DNA of 16,527 bases from assembly GCA_002400405.1 (NCBI GenBank), contig DHFM01000045.1, positions 1 to 16,527 of the forward strand. Reading direction: 5' to 3'. The position numbers and the translations under genes were made by a program. Under the pieces are notes generated by a model. The model was not told where the DNA came from. It searched no databases and saw nothing but the letters and a program-made list of their open reading frames with translations. The DNA is from Candidatus Moranbacteria bacterium UBA4824. Lineage in GTDB: Bacteria; Patescibacteriota; Minisyncoccia; Moranbacterales; UBA2206. How positions within the stretch are numbered: the first letter of the stretch is position 1; every line of letters starts with the position of its first letter. Positions 1 through 7,148 of this stretch are shown here, in pieces.

Positions 1-230
1 GTAGAGGTTTTAGAAACTTTCGGCACTTTGACTTCAATTTGAATTATATCCGACCCAAAAGAAGAAACCTGATCCACTAAAAATCCCTTAACACCCGAGC
101 CAAAAGACAAAACTAAAATTACGCTCAAAACGCCAATCACAATTCCAAGGAGCGACAAAATCGTCCGCCCTAGATTATTGCGAAGACTTTTGAAAGCGAG
201 TTTAATTGGAACTAAAAAACCATGAGGCAT
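1..230 (-). CDS. MacB/FtsX-type ABC transporter permease, second copy (3' end outside window)
   Basis: Only the first 76 codons are visible. They read MPHGFLVPIKLAFKSLRNN, then a hydrophobic first membrane helix (about residues 22-44), then the start of an extracytoplasmic domain. This is the N-terminal pattern of MacB-type permeases, and it parallels the complete permease upstream (300-1547): both have a PIK/LK lead-in, an LGIxIGVxSV helix and a following GSxxI stretch. It probably pairs with that permease as a second, non-identical subunit, driven by the ATPase at 2055-2774. The ATG at 228-230 lies at the edge of an array of 8-base repeats and has no Shine-Dalgarno sequence. Substrate unknown. 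Family assignment is firm; function is inferred from the operon. Confidence 0.85.
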   Translation of the reverse strand, partial: MPHGFLVPIKLAFKSLRNNLGRTILSLLGIVIGVLSVILVLSFGSGVKGFLVDQVSSFGSDIIQIEVKVPKVSKTS

Positions 231-300
231 GTTAGCATGTTAGCATTTTAGCATTTTAGCATTTTGATTAAATGTTAATATGTTAAGATGTTAAAATGAT
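228..300. repeat. Tandem array of degenerate octamers between the two permease genes
   Basis: Read on the plus strand, the gap consists of about nine 8-base units of the form ATGTTAGC, ATTTTAGC and ATGTTAAN, with one slip near the middle (about 268-275). The array fills the whole space between the permease genes. Its low-coordinate end includes the start codon of the downstream permease, so that ATG is itself part of a repeat unit. It is too short-period and spacer-free to be a CRISPR array. Confidence 0.8.
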
Positions 301-1547
301 TATTCGTATCTAAGTGCTTCCATCGGACTAATTCTCGAAGCTTTTCCTGCAGGATAAATACCAAAAATTATTCCGATTGCAAAAGAAACTCCAATAGCAG
401 ACACGATTGATTGCCAGGAAATTATAAACGGCCAAACATATTGCAATGATTGAATAATTATTGCCGTCACAAAAGAAATTGCAATGCCGATAATAATTCC
501 AATTATTCCACCCAAAAAAGAAATGAAGACTGACTCAATTAGAAATTGCGTCCAAACATCGCTGTTTTTTGCGCCCACTGCTTTTCGCAGTCCCACTTCC
601 CGAATTCTTTGATTAACAGCAAGGAGCATAATGTTCATAATCCCCACTCCGCCAACAATAAGTGAAATTGTTCCAATCGCTAAAAGAAAATATCGAAGGA
701 CATTTGTCACTTTAGTAATTATCTCCACTGCCGAAGCCAAATCACGCACAGAGAAATCATCATTAGCCGGATCATCGATGTCATGTTGATCTCGAAGCGT
801 TTGAGCAATATTTTCCTTAGCAAAAGAAATGAGACTAGCATCTCTAACCTTAAGACGAATAAATCCTAAATGATCAATGCCCAAAAGAAGTTTTTGAGCA
901 GTTTTCAAAGGAACAAAAACTGTGTCATCTTGGCTACTCACGCCAAAACTAGATGAGCCTCTTTTTTCTAAAATACCGATAACCGTGAAATTTTGATCTT
1001 TTATTTTTATCACTTTATTTATTGGATCATCTCCGCCAAAAAGATCTTCTTTCAGATTGAATCCAATCACCGCCGTGCGAGACATGTTAGTTTCTTCGTC
1101 TTCGGAAAAAAATTTACCCTGCGCTACTTTGGCATTTTCCACATTAATATAACTGGCGGTCGCTCCCTGAAAAGAAGCATTGAGATTAGTGCCATCATAT
1201 TCGGTGGTGGCTGTTCCTATGACATAACCAGCCCCATCTGTCACTTCCGGCACGTCTTTGCCATTTCGCAAAACTTTCAAATCATCATATTTCAAAGTTG
1301 TAATAGAAATTCCCATCGCAGTCGCCGGCGGACCATTCTCATCTGAAGCCCCAGGTAAAACTCCAATCAAATTTGAACCAATGCCAGTGATTTGATCCAA
1401 AATCAAGGCTTGCGCCGATTGACCAATCGCCATAATAATAATCACCGATGCCACACCAATAATAATTCCCAAAATCGTTAAAAACGAACGAAACTTCGCC
1501 GCGAGTAGATATTTTAGAGAGATTTTAATTGGACTAATAAAATTCAT
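300..1547 (-). CDS. MacB-type ABC transporter permease (FtsX superfamily)
   Basis: A 415-residue inner-membrane permease with the classic MacB layout. One N-terminal helix (about residues 21-42) is followed by a large extracytoplasmic MacB_PCD domain (about 45-280) and three C-terminal helices (about 287-312, 337-365, 379-399). The cytoplasmic REVGLRKAVGA signature at 317-327 and the terminal ISPMEALRYE are typical. It works with the ATPase (2055-2774) and the membrane-fusion protein (2915-3906), probably exporting a lipophilic compound or peptide by mechanotransmission rather than by a simple channel. I start it at the ATG 1545-1547. An in-frame GTG at 1554-1556 would add MVL, but those codons belong to the end of a repeat element. 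A GxxExxY element separates it from its ATPase. Substrate unknown. Confidence 0.93.
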   Translation of the reverse strand: MNFISPIKISLKYLLAAKFRSFLTILGIIIGVASVIIIMAIGQSAQALILDQITGIGSNLIGVLPGASDENGPPATAMGISITTLKYDDLKVLRNGKDVPEVTDGAGYVIGTATTEYDGTNLNASFQGATASYINVENAKVAQGKFFSEDEETNMSRTAVIGFNLKEDLFGGDDPINKVIKIKDQNFTVIGILEKRGSSSFGVSSQDDTVFVPLKTAQKLLLGIDHLGFIRLKVRDASLISFAKENIAQTLRDQHDIDDPANDDFSVRDLASAVEIITKVTNVLRYFLLAIGTISLIVGGVGIMNIMLLAVNQRIREVGLRKAVGAKNSDVWTQFLIESVFISFLGGIIGIIIGIAISFVTAIIIQSLQYVWPFIISWQSIVSAIGVSFAIGIIFGIYPAGKASRISPMEALRYE

Positions 1548-2054
1548 CAGAACCACTGATTATCACTGATTATAATGATTTCACTGAATTATAAACAGAT
1601 AACCAAAAAATTATTTTATATATCTTTTTACCTCTAAACTTTTCGAGCCAAAATTTATAAGAAGTCCGATTTTAACTTTATATGCTTCGATATAATTTAT
1701 AAGCTGAGCAATATTAACATCTTCTAATTTAGTAATCGCTTTTAACTCAACCATCACATCCCTATCGACTAAAAAATCAACTCTTCTATGACCTATAAGT
1801 TGATTATCATAAATTATATTCATCTCTTTTTCTCTTTCAAATTTTAATTTATCTTTTTTAAACTCTATTTCTAAAGCATTTTGATAGATTAGTTCTTGAA
1901 AACCATTTCCTAATTGTTGATGAACTTTTTGTGCACAACCAATAATTCTACCCGTAATATCTGACTTGTAATATTTATCATTTATATATTTGTCCATTTT
2001 TGTATTTTTATTCAGTGTAATCACAAGGTCTCATGTGCTAATCAGTGGTTCTGA
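1547..2054. mobile_element. Repeat-bounded cassette carrying a GxxExxY gene (element A)
   Basis: The 508-base segment starts TCAGAACCACTGATTA and ends with the exact complement, TAATCAGTGGTTCTGA. The similarity continues inward: both ends contain a TGATT(T/A)CACTGAAT motif about 30-40 bases from the tip, giving terminal inverted repeats of roughly 45 bases. The right end touches the TAA stop of the ATPase (2055-2057); the left end overlaps the last base of the start codon of the permease. It thus fills the whole gap between two genes of one operon. No transposase is present and I see no clear target-site duplication. Two empty relatives occur at 2777-2905 and 14594-14737. Confidence 0.7.
1611..1997 (-). 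CDS. GxxExxY family protein (PD-(D/E)XK nuclease-like)
   Basis: A 128-residue protein with the defining GFQELIY motif at residues 32-38 and a nuclease-like core with D74 (RRVDFLV) and E84-L-K86 (VELKAI), matching the PD-(D/E)XK pattern. Length is normal for the family, which is grouped with PD-(D/E)XK nucleases; I know of no firmly established function. I start it at the ATG 1995-1997. An in-frame GTG at 2022-2024 would extend it, but those codons are made of the element's inner repeat. The gene sits entirely inside a repeat-bounded cassette that splits a transporter operon, so it is most likely an accessory passenger or the element's own gene. It looks more AT-rich than its neighbours by eye. 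Confidence 0.9.
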   Translation of the reverse strand: MDKYINDKYYKSDITGRIIGCAQKVHQQLGNGFQELIYQNALEIEFKKDKLKFEREKEMNIIYDNQLIGHRRVDFLVDRDVMVELKAITKLEDVNIAQLINYIEAYKVKIGLLINFGSKSLEVKRYIK

Positions 2055-2774
2055 TTATTTTAGTATTTCCTCCGTTCCATCTGCAATCCTTCTATTCTTC
2101 ACCGGATCATCGGCGACAATTTCTCCGTCTTTCATATAGATAATTCTTTTGGCATGTTCGGCGGTATAGGTTTCGTGGGTGACAAGAATAATTGTTCGTC
2201 CCATATTATTAAGATCCTGCAAGATTTTCATCACTTGCAATCCAGATTTTGAATCTAGATTTCCCGTTGGCTCATCGGCAAAAATAATTTCCGGATCATT
2301 GACTAGGGCGCGCGCAATCGCCACTCTTTGTTTTTCTCCACCGGAGAGTTGATTGGAAAGATATTTTTCGCGGTGTTCCATTCCGACTGATTCCAAAGCT
2401 CGCATCACTTTGTCTCGATTTTTTCCATCCGGCTTTGAATCATACAAAAGTGGAAGCTCCACGTTTTCAAAAACCGAAGTTCGAGGAAGCAGATTGAACG
2501 ATTGAAAAACAAAACCAATTTTTTTATTTCTAATATCCGCCAAAGTGTCATCATCGAAATCAATCGTGTCTTTTCCTTCTAGAAAATATTTTCCTTCCGT
2601 CGGGCGATCAAGGAGACCCACTACCTGCATCAGAGTGGATTTACCACTTCCGCTTGGCCCCATGATCGAAAGAAACTCCCCTTTTTCCACCGAAAAATTC
2701 GCCCTGCAAAGCGCCGGCGTTTTCACTCCCTCATTTTCATAAGTTTTACAAAGATTTTGGATTTTAATTAACAT
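2055..2774 (-). CDS. ABC transporter ATP-binding protein (MacB/LolD type)
   Basis: A 239-residue ATPase that powers the adjacent MacB-type permeases. Visible motifs are Walker A GPSGSGKS at residues 39-46, a Q-loop in FVFQSFNLLP, the signature LSGGEKQR, Walker B IIFADEPT with its catalytic glutamate, the D-loop NLDS, and the H-loop VTHE. All are intact, so it should hydrolyse ATP. Length is normal for the LolD/MacB/YknY group. I choose the ATG at 2772-2774. An upstream in-frame GTG (2784-2786) would add MVLI, but it belongs to the end of repeat element B. The stop codon directly abuts element A. The fusion protein lies upstream in the operon and the permeases downstream. Confidence 0.95.
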   Translation of the reverse strand: MLIKIQNLCKTYENEGVKTPALCRANFSVEKGEFLSIMGPSGSGKSTLMQVVGLLDRPTEGKYFLEGKDTIDFDDDTLADIRNKKIGFVFQSFNLLPRTSVFENVELPLLYDSKPDGKNRDKVMRALESVGMEHREKYLSNQLSGGEKQRVAIARALVNDPEIIFADEPTGNLDSKSGLQVMKILQDLNNMGRTIILVTHETYTAEHAKRIIYMKDGEIVADDPVKNRRIADGTEEILK

Positions 2775-2776
2775 AA

Positions 2777-2905
2777 TCAGAACCACATGATTAACACTTG
2801 ATTATACTGATTTCACATGATCATTTAATTATTTAATGTATTTTTTATTTTTGAATTTTTATTCAGTGAAATCATGCGAGCTCATGTGCTAATCAGTGGT
2901 TCTGA
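2777..2905. mobile_element. MITE-like repeat without a gene (element B)
   Basis: This 129-base element starts TCAGAACCACATGATTA and ends TAATCAGTGGTTCTGA. Its right end matches that of element A over a long stretch: TTTTTATTCAGTG, then CTCATGTGCTAATCAG, then TGGTTCTGA. It contains no reading frame. Its length is close to the sum of the two non-coding ends of element A (about 64 plus 57 bases). It separates the fusion-protein gene from the ATPase gene and lies two bases upstream of the ATPase ATG. Confidence 0.7.
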
Positions 2906-2914
2906 CATTATGGT

Positions 2915-3906
2915 TCAGACAGCTAGTACTATCACATTCTCTCCGCCATTCAATCCTGAAATAATTTCCACCATCCCCTCATCGCCTCTTGCTCCAGTTT
3001 TTACGTTGATTTTCTCCACAACATTTTCCGCTTTCAAAATTTCCACATATTCTTGATTTCCATCATTTTTCACGGCACGATATGGAATAGTCACAACATC
3101 ATCTTTTTGAAAAATATTGATATCAGCATCAGCACTCATTCCGATTTTTAATCTCTCATCAAGCTTTTTCAGTTTTACTTTAGCTTTATAATAAACAACG
3201 TCTTGAATCACAGTTGAAGCTGGCTCAATTTCAAAGACTTCTCCTTCCAACTTTTCATCGCTTGGCAAGGCATCAAAAGTTATTTCGGCCTTTTGGCCAA
3301 TTTTAACATCAACAATATCCGATTCTGGAACATCGATTTGGACATATGGTTCTCCCAAGCTAGACACAGTCAAAACAGGACTATTGGCTGTGATATTTTC
3401 TCCTAATTCTGCAATTTTTTTTGTCACCATACCATCCATTGGAGAGTAGAGAGTTGTCGCCTTAATTTGCGTAAGAATTATATTCACTGCATCCTGCGCT
3501 TTTTTTATTTGCGCTTTTTGCGCACTTCTTTGATCATCATTATATGTGTCATCCTCATCCTTCATATGAGAAAGGGTCTTTTTTTGCACTTCAATCTCAT
3601 TGTTAGCTCGGGATAATTCTTCTAGCAAGGTTCCTCTGTCAATGGTCGCAATTTTTTGCTTGGCCACAACCCGATCCCCCACATCCACCAGCATAGAATC
3701 TATTCGTCCACTCAACTTGAAAGACAAATCCGCCTGAATTTCCGGCACAATTTCTCCCGTAGCCGAAACAGTTTTGGCAATTGTCCCCACCTTGACAGTT
3801 TCAGTTGTATAAGTTATTTTTTTTGGCTGTGATTTCCAATAATAAATTCCACCGATAATTAGAATTATTAGGGCTAGAATTATATAGGTTTTTGGTTTCT
3901 TGAACA
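2915..3906 (-). CDS. Periplasmic adaptor / membrane-fusion protein (HlyD, MacA/YknX-like)
   Basis: A 330-residue adaptor anchored by one N-terminal membrane helix (about residues 7-24, YIILALIILIIGGIYY). The first half of a biotinyl-lipoyl domain follows (SGRIDSMLVDVGDRV, about 64-80), then a charged helical hairpin (about 85-135), the second lipoyl half (LYSPMDGMVTKKIAELGE), and beta-rich C-terminal domains. This is the RND/MacA adaptor order, but the hairpin is short. It opens the operon for the ATPase and permeases, as in MacAB or YknXYZ. No TolC-like gene is visible. The in-frame TTG at 3917-3919 would add four residues; I prefer the ATG at 3904-3906. Its stop, TGA, supports a standard genetic code. 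Confidence 0.9.
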
Positions 3907-3910
3907 TAAT

Positions 3911-4118
3911 GTTAAGCAATTTTTAATTTTTGAATTTTTAATTTTATAAATAAATTCTAATTTTTAATTTTTCTGTCATCCTCGCGAAAGCGGGGATCTA
4001 GTGTAGAAACTTAAAGCTTTGAGACTAGATTCCTGTTTTCACAGGAATGACAATTATGTTTTTAAAAATTTAGATTTAAAATTTATTTAAAAATTAAAAA
4101 ATTGGAAATTTAAAAATT
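3911..4118. repeat. AT-rich inverted repeats enclosing a GTCAT hairpin, between rnhA and the adaptor gene
   Basis: The gap is filled by reiterated A/T words (AATTTTTAATTTTTGAATTT and variants) on the left, 3911-3974, and their complements on the right, 4052-4118. The two halves face each other around the GC-richer hairpin at 3975-4051. Together they look like one repeat inserted into another. No reading frame or clear promoter was recognised. Confidence 0.6.
3975..4051. repeat. GTCAT-type palindromic repeat, 77 bases
   Basis: It starts GTCATCCTCGCGAAAGCGGG and ends with the imperfect complement CCTGTTTTCACAGGAATGAC, with ATCTAG / CTAGAT inside each arm. The arms are about 26 bases. This is the layout of the widespread GTCATTCC...GGAATGAC intergenic repeats seen in many bacterial genomes (established as a common repeat type). 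The arms differ at several paired positions, so it is an old copy. It could also act as a strong RNA hairpin between rnhA and the transporter operon. Confidence 0.75.
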
Positions 4119-4550
4119 CTACAGCAAACCTCTTTGCTTCTCTTTTTGATCTAGCGCTTGATTAACCAAGCTATCAGCAACCTTATTTTTTTCCCTCGGT
4201 ATATGCTTAAATATAACATTTTTAAAGTCTAACATCAAATTCCAAATTTCAATGAAATTCTTTTGCACATTTTCATCCTTTATTTTATACTCATGATTCA
4301 TTTGTTTCACAATCAGTTCACTGTCCAAATTGCATTCAATTTCAAATTCTTTAGTTTTGTCCTTGCCAAGCAGTTGTTTTAATTTCTTGAGTCCATATAT
4401 CAACGCTGAGTATTCGGCCACATTATTCGTTGTTTCGCCAATACATTCCCCGTATTTTTTGTTCAAAGTTTCCACATAAATTCCAATCCCCGCCGGCCCA
4501 GGATTCCCCCTTGACCCACCATCGGTAAACATCACAATTTTTTCTGACAT
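4119..4550 (-). CDS. rnhA: Ribonuclease HI
   Basis: A 143-residue enzyme that cuts the RNA strand of RNA-DNA hybrids, such as primers and R-loops. All four catalytic acids are visible: D10 in FTDGGSRGNPGPAG, E46 in NNVAEYSAL, D76 in NLDSEL and D126 in KVADSLVNQAL, with the helper H116 in HIPREKN. Length is normal for a single-domain RNase HI without a hybrid-binding domain. The ATG at 4548-4550 has only A/T-rich sequence before it and no Shine-Dalgarno site. It follows recJ, with a large palindrome in between, so the two may be co-transcribed or separated by that structure. Assignment is firm. Confidence 0.95.
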   Translation of the reverse strand: MSEKIVMFTDGGSRGNPGPAGIGIYVETLNKKYGECIGETTNNVAEYSALIYGLKKLKQLLGKDKTKEFEIECNLDSELIVKQMNHEYKIKDENVQKNFIEIWNLMLDFKNVIFKHIPREKNKVADSLVNQALDQKEKQRGLL

Positions 4551-4605
4551 AATTTTATATTATTTTTAATAATTCACTTAAATCATCCACCTCCCTCACT
4601 CAGAG

Positions 4606-4748
4606 ATTAAGGTTTTATTTTGTAAAAAATTCCTGTTTGAGAAAGTTTATTTTCTCTAAAATTGTTTAGTGTCCGCCGTCGGTTGTCTAAATAATTTTAG
4701 TTAGAAAATAAGCTTTCGAGTTAATTTTTTTCAAAATAAAATCTTAAT
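4606..4748. repeat. 143-base imperfect palindrome between recJ and rnhA
   Basis: The left arm starts ATTAAGGTTTTATTTTG and the right arm ends with the complement of ATTAAGATTTTATTTTG. Matching continues through AAAAAATT, a GAAAG(T/C)TTATTTTCT block, CTAAAATT(G/A)TTTAG, and a short GC core (CCGCCGTCGG). The arms are about 65-70 bases, with a few mismatches and two small gaps. The right end overlaps the stop codon of recJ. It could be a MITE-like element, a long RNA hairpin protecting the recJ 3' end, or both. It is unlike the other repeat families in this window. Confidence 0.75.
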
Positions 4749-6456
4749 CGATTCTCAAATAAATCAGATTTAACTGTATTTTTTTATTCCCACTCCATTC
4801 ATCTTCCTGAATATTAAAAATCATCTCTATTTTATCATCTTTTTTCAGATCAGGAAATTTTGTTGCTAGAGAAAAACCAATAGCATCAAAAATTTTCGGA
4901 CTGCCGGAAACGCTACGCAAAGAAAGTTTCCAATGTTTGCTTCCATTGCCCACAATTTTTAAATCAGCGATAATCACATTTTTAGCCAAAAAAACCGGCT
5001 CTTCATTGCCAATGCCGAACGGTTCCATTTTCTTGAGCTCGGCCACAAATTCCCAATTGATATCATCTAATGTTATCTCGCAATCAACATCCAAGACTGG
5101 AATAATTTCTTTGCCAGCCAGTTCATCTTCGATAAGTTGCGACATTTTTGCATAAAACTTTTCAATGTTTTCTGGTTTGACCGTCACGCCCGCTGCTTGT
5201 GAATGCCCACCAAAACGAGTGAGTAGTTCTGAACATTTTCCCAATGTCTCAATGATATTTATCTCTGGAATACTGCGCAAAGACCCAACAAATTCCTGAT
5301 CTTGACGTTGCAAAACAATAGTCGGTTTCTTAAATTCATCTGCAATTTTTCCCGCCACCAATCCCAAAATTCCCACCGGCCAATGAACGCTCGAAGCAAA
5401 AATAAATTTCTTATCTTTGAAAGAATTAGTTGCCAAAACTTGGATTTCTCGAAAAATTTCCGCTGTTATTTTTTGTCTTTTTTGATTATTACTTTCCACT
5501 TCCAATGCCATATCCCGTGCCATCACCGGATTTTTTTCGATGAGCAGATTATAGGCCACGTTGGCATGATCCATTCTGCCGGCCGCATTTATTCTGGGCG
5601 CAACTTGAAAAGCGACTTTGTGCGCATCAGGAATATTGTTTTCCGAAATATCAATTCTTCCCACCTTAAACATTTCCAAAAATCCAACTCTTTTTGTTTT
5701 CGAAAGAACAATTAGTCCATATTTTGCCAAAACTCTATTTTCACCCAATAGTGGCACGCAATCAGCAATTGTTCCAAGCGCCACAAGATCCAGCGCCCAT
5801 TTAAGTTGTTCAGATTTTTCCGGCGCTTGTTTTTGACACAAAGCCTGCGCCAACTTGAAAGCCACCCCTACGCCAGCCAAGGATTTAAATGGGAAACCGG
5901 AATCGGGGATATTTGGATTTATCAGTGCATAAGCTTTCGGCAGAATTTCTGGTGCGTGGTGATGGTCAGTGATGATCACATCAATTCCCATTTCTTTGGC
6001 TTTTTCCACTTCAGCAATGTTAGTTATTCCGCAATCCACTGTAATGATTAGTGTTATTTTTTTTCCACTCAAATATTCCATCGCTTTTTCGTTCATGCCA
6101 TAGCCTTCCAATTGGCGATCCGGAATATAACAAGAAATATTTTGTAGTCCCAAACTTGTCAAAGTTTCAAAAAGCACCGCTGAAGAAGACACTCCGTCTG
6201 CATCATAATCGCCAAAGATAGCCACGTTCTCTTGCGTTTCGATCGCTTTATAAATTCTCTCCACGGATTTTTTCATGTCTGTAATCAAAAAAGGATCACT
6301 CAAATCCTCTTCATAATCAAAATTGAAATATTTTTCAATTTCTTCTGACGTCTCTAGTCCACGATTCTTGAGAAGTTGCAAAACAATCGGATCATATTTT
6401 TCCAATAACACGCCCGAAAAATTCCCCACATTTTCTTTTATTTTCCAATTTATCAT
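4744..6456 (-). CDS. recJ: Single-stranded-DNA-specific exonuclease RecJ
   Basis: A 570-residue 5'-to-3' exonuclease of recombination and repair, acting on ends unwound by RecQ. The DHH-family motifs are intact: DYDADG at residues 83-88, TVDCG at 139-143, DHH at 164-166, and the GTIADCVPL aspartate further on. The DHHA1 motif GGHSQAAG follows, and the last 110 or so residues fit the OB-like RecJ C-terminal domain. Length is normal. The ATG at 6454-6456 is chosen; no Shine-Dalgarno site precedes it. It lies between a receiver-domain gene and rnhA, in the same window as recQ, so three DNA-repair enzymes are clustered. The stop codon overlaps the end of a large palindrome. Confidence 0.96.
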   Translation of the reverse strand: MINWKIKENVGNFSGVLLEKYDPIVLQLLKNRGLETSEEIEKYFNFDYEEDLSDPFLITDMKKSVERIYKAIETQENVAIFGDYDADGVSSSAVLFETLTSLGLQNISCYIPDRQLEGYGMNEKAMEYLSGKKITLIITVDCGITNIAEVEKAKEMGIDVIITDHHHAPEILPKAYALINPNIPDSGFPFKSLAGVGVAFKLAQALCQKQAPEKSEQLKWALDLVALGTIADCVPLLGENRVLAKYGLIVLSKTKRVGFLEMFKVGRIDISENNIPDAHKVAFQVAPRINAAGRMDHANVAYNLLIEKNPVMARDMALEVESNNQKRQKITAEIFREIQVLATNSFKDKKFIFASSVHWPVGILGLVAGKIADEFKKPTIVLQRQDQEFVGSLRSIPEINIIETLGKCSELLTRFGGHSQAAGVTVKPENIEKFYAKMSQLIEDELAGKEIIPVLDVDCEITLDDINWEFVAELKKMEPFGIGNEEPVFLAKNVIIADLKIVGNGSKHWKLSLRSVSGSPKIFDAIGFSLATKFPDLKKDDKIEMIFNIQEDEWSGNKKIQLNLIYLRID

Positions 6457-6469
6457 GACTTAAATTAAA

Positions 6470-6491
6470 CTAGGGAGATTATACTCCCCAG
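6470..6491 (-). terminator. Hairpin downstream of the receiver gene / upstream of recJ
   Basis: On the minus strand, CTGGGGAG and CTCCCTAG pair at seven of eight positions around a TATAAT loop, followed by TTTAATTT. It could end transcription of the receiver-domain gene. The loop TATAAT is 21 bases upstream of the recJ ATG and could instead be a -10 box, although I see no good -35 hexamer. Confidence 0.4.
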
Positions 6492-6519
6492 ATTTTTATA
6501 TTAATTTAATTTTATTTTT

Positions 6520-6572
6520 ATTCGCATATTCGCAATTCGTAGATTCGCATGTCATTCGTAGATTCGCATCGC
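6520..6572. repeat. ATTCGCAT/ATTCGTAG octamer repeat, copy 1
   Basis: The plus strand reads as near-tandem 8-base units ATTCGCAT, ATTCGCA, ATTCGTAG, ATTCGCAT, then GTC, ATTCGTAG and ATTCGCAT, ending in CGC. It lies just downstream of the receiver gene's stop. The same words and the same GCATCGCTA end recur on the other side of that gene (7149-7228). Confidence 0.75.
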
Positions 6573-6577
6573 TATAA

Positions 6578-7138
6578 TTACCCGCACTTAGGACAAACAA
6601 ACTTCGCCTTAAATTCTTTTTTATCTATGTTAGATGCTTCCAGTTCCAGCACCATTTCTGTTTGACAATTTGAACATTCGAATTTTTTCTCAAAATGAAA
6701 CTCTTGCGCTAATTTTGACGCATCCAATTCATTGGTTGAAAATTTTATCCGATATTTTACTGAACCAAAAATATTTCTTATTCTCTCTACTACCTGCTTA
6801 GGCATTACCATACCCTGGACGATAAAATCCTTCACTCCCAATTCTTGTGCCTTAACTCGATCCTCTTCTCGTCCCATATGAGAAAGCATTATTACAGGAA
6901 CATTGGAAGTATTAACATTTTTAGCCAGTGCTTCCTTAAGGGCAAATCCATCCATTCTTGGCATAATAATTCCGGTAAAAATAATATCCGGATTTTCTTT
7001 AGTTGCCTTATCTAAGCCATCCAAACCATCTTCCGCTTCACTCACTTCAAAACCCTCCTGACGAAAAATATCTGCATAAGTTTCGCGAACCGTTTGATCA
7101 TCATCGACAATTAAAATCTTTATTTTTTTATCTTCCAT
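6578..7138 (-). CDS. Degenerate response-regulator receiver domain with C-terminal zinc ribbon
   Basis: A 186-residue cytoplasmic protein. Residues 5-125 form a CheY-like receiver with the acidic pocket DDD at 12-14, the conserved S86 (VIMLSH) and the PxMDG loop at 60-64. The position of the phosphoacceptor aspartate holds glycine (G56, in IIFTGIIMP), and the usual lysine before the conserved proline region is replaced by Q108 (FIVQGMVMP). It should therefore not take part in normal aspartyl phosphorylation. The C-terminal 30 residues carry two Cys-x2-Cys pairs (155/158 and 182/185), a probable zinc ribbon, not a DNA-binding output domain of the usual type. I start at the ATG 7136-7138; the in-frame ATG upstream (7169-7171) lies in a repeat. 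It sits between the acyl-CoA synthetase gene and recJ. Confidence 0.88.
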   Translation of the reverse strand: MEDKKIKILIVDDDQTVRETYADIFRQEGFEVSEAEDGLDGLDKATKENPDIIFTGIIMPRMDGFALKEALAKNVNTSNVPVIMLSHMGREEDRVKAQELGVKDFIVQGMVMPKQVVERIRNIFGSVKYRIKFSTNELDASKLAQEFHFEKKFECSNCQTEMVLELEASNIDKKEFKAKFVCPKCG

Positions 7139-7148
7139 AATTTTACAA

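Noticed and set aside
228..300. CRISPR array
   Set aside because: The units are only eight bases, with no unique spacers and no cas genes nearby.
1547..2054. Target-site duplications around elements A, B and C
   Set aside because: The flanking bases do not match convincingly at any of the three copies; boundaries were set from the inverted repeats alone.
2915..2917. Recoded genetic code (UGA as glycine, as in some Patescibacteria)
   Set aside because: UGA ends the adaptor gene at the expected length and all conserved proteins translate fully with the standard code.
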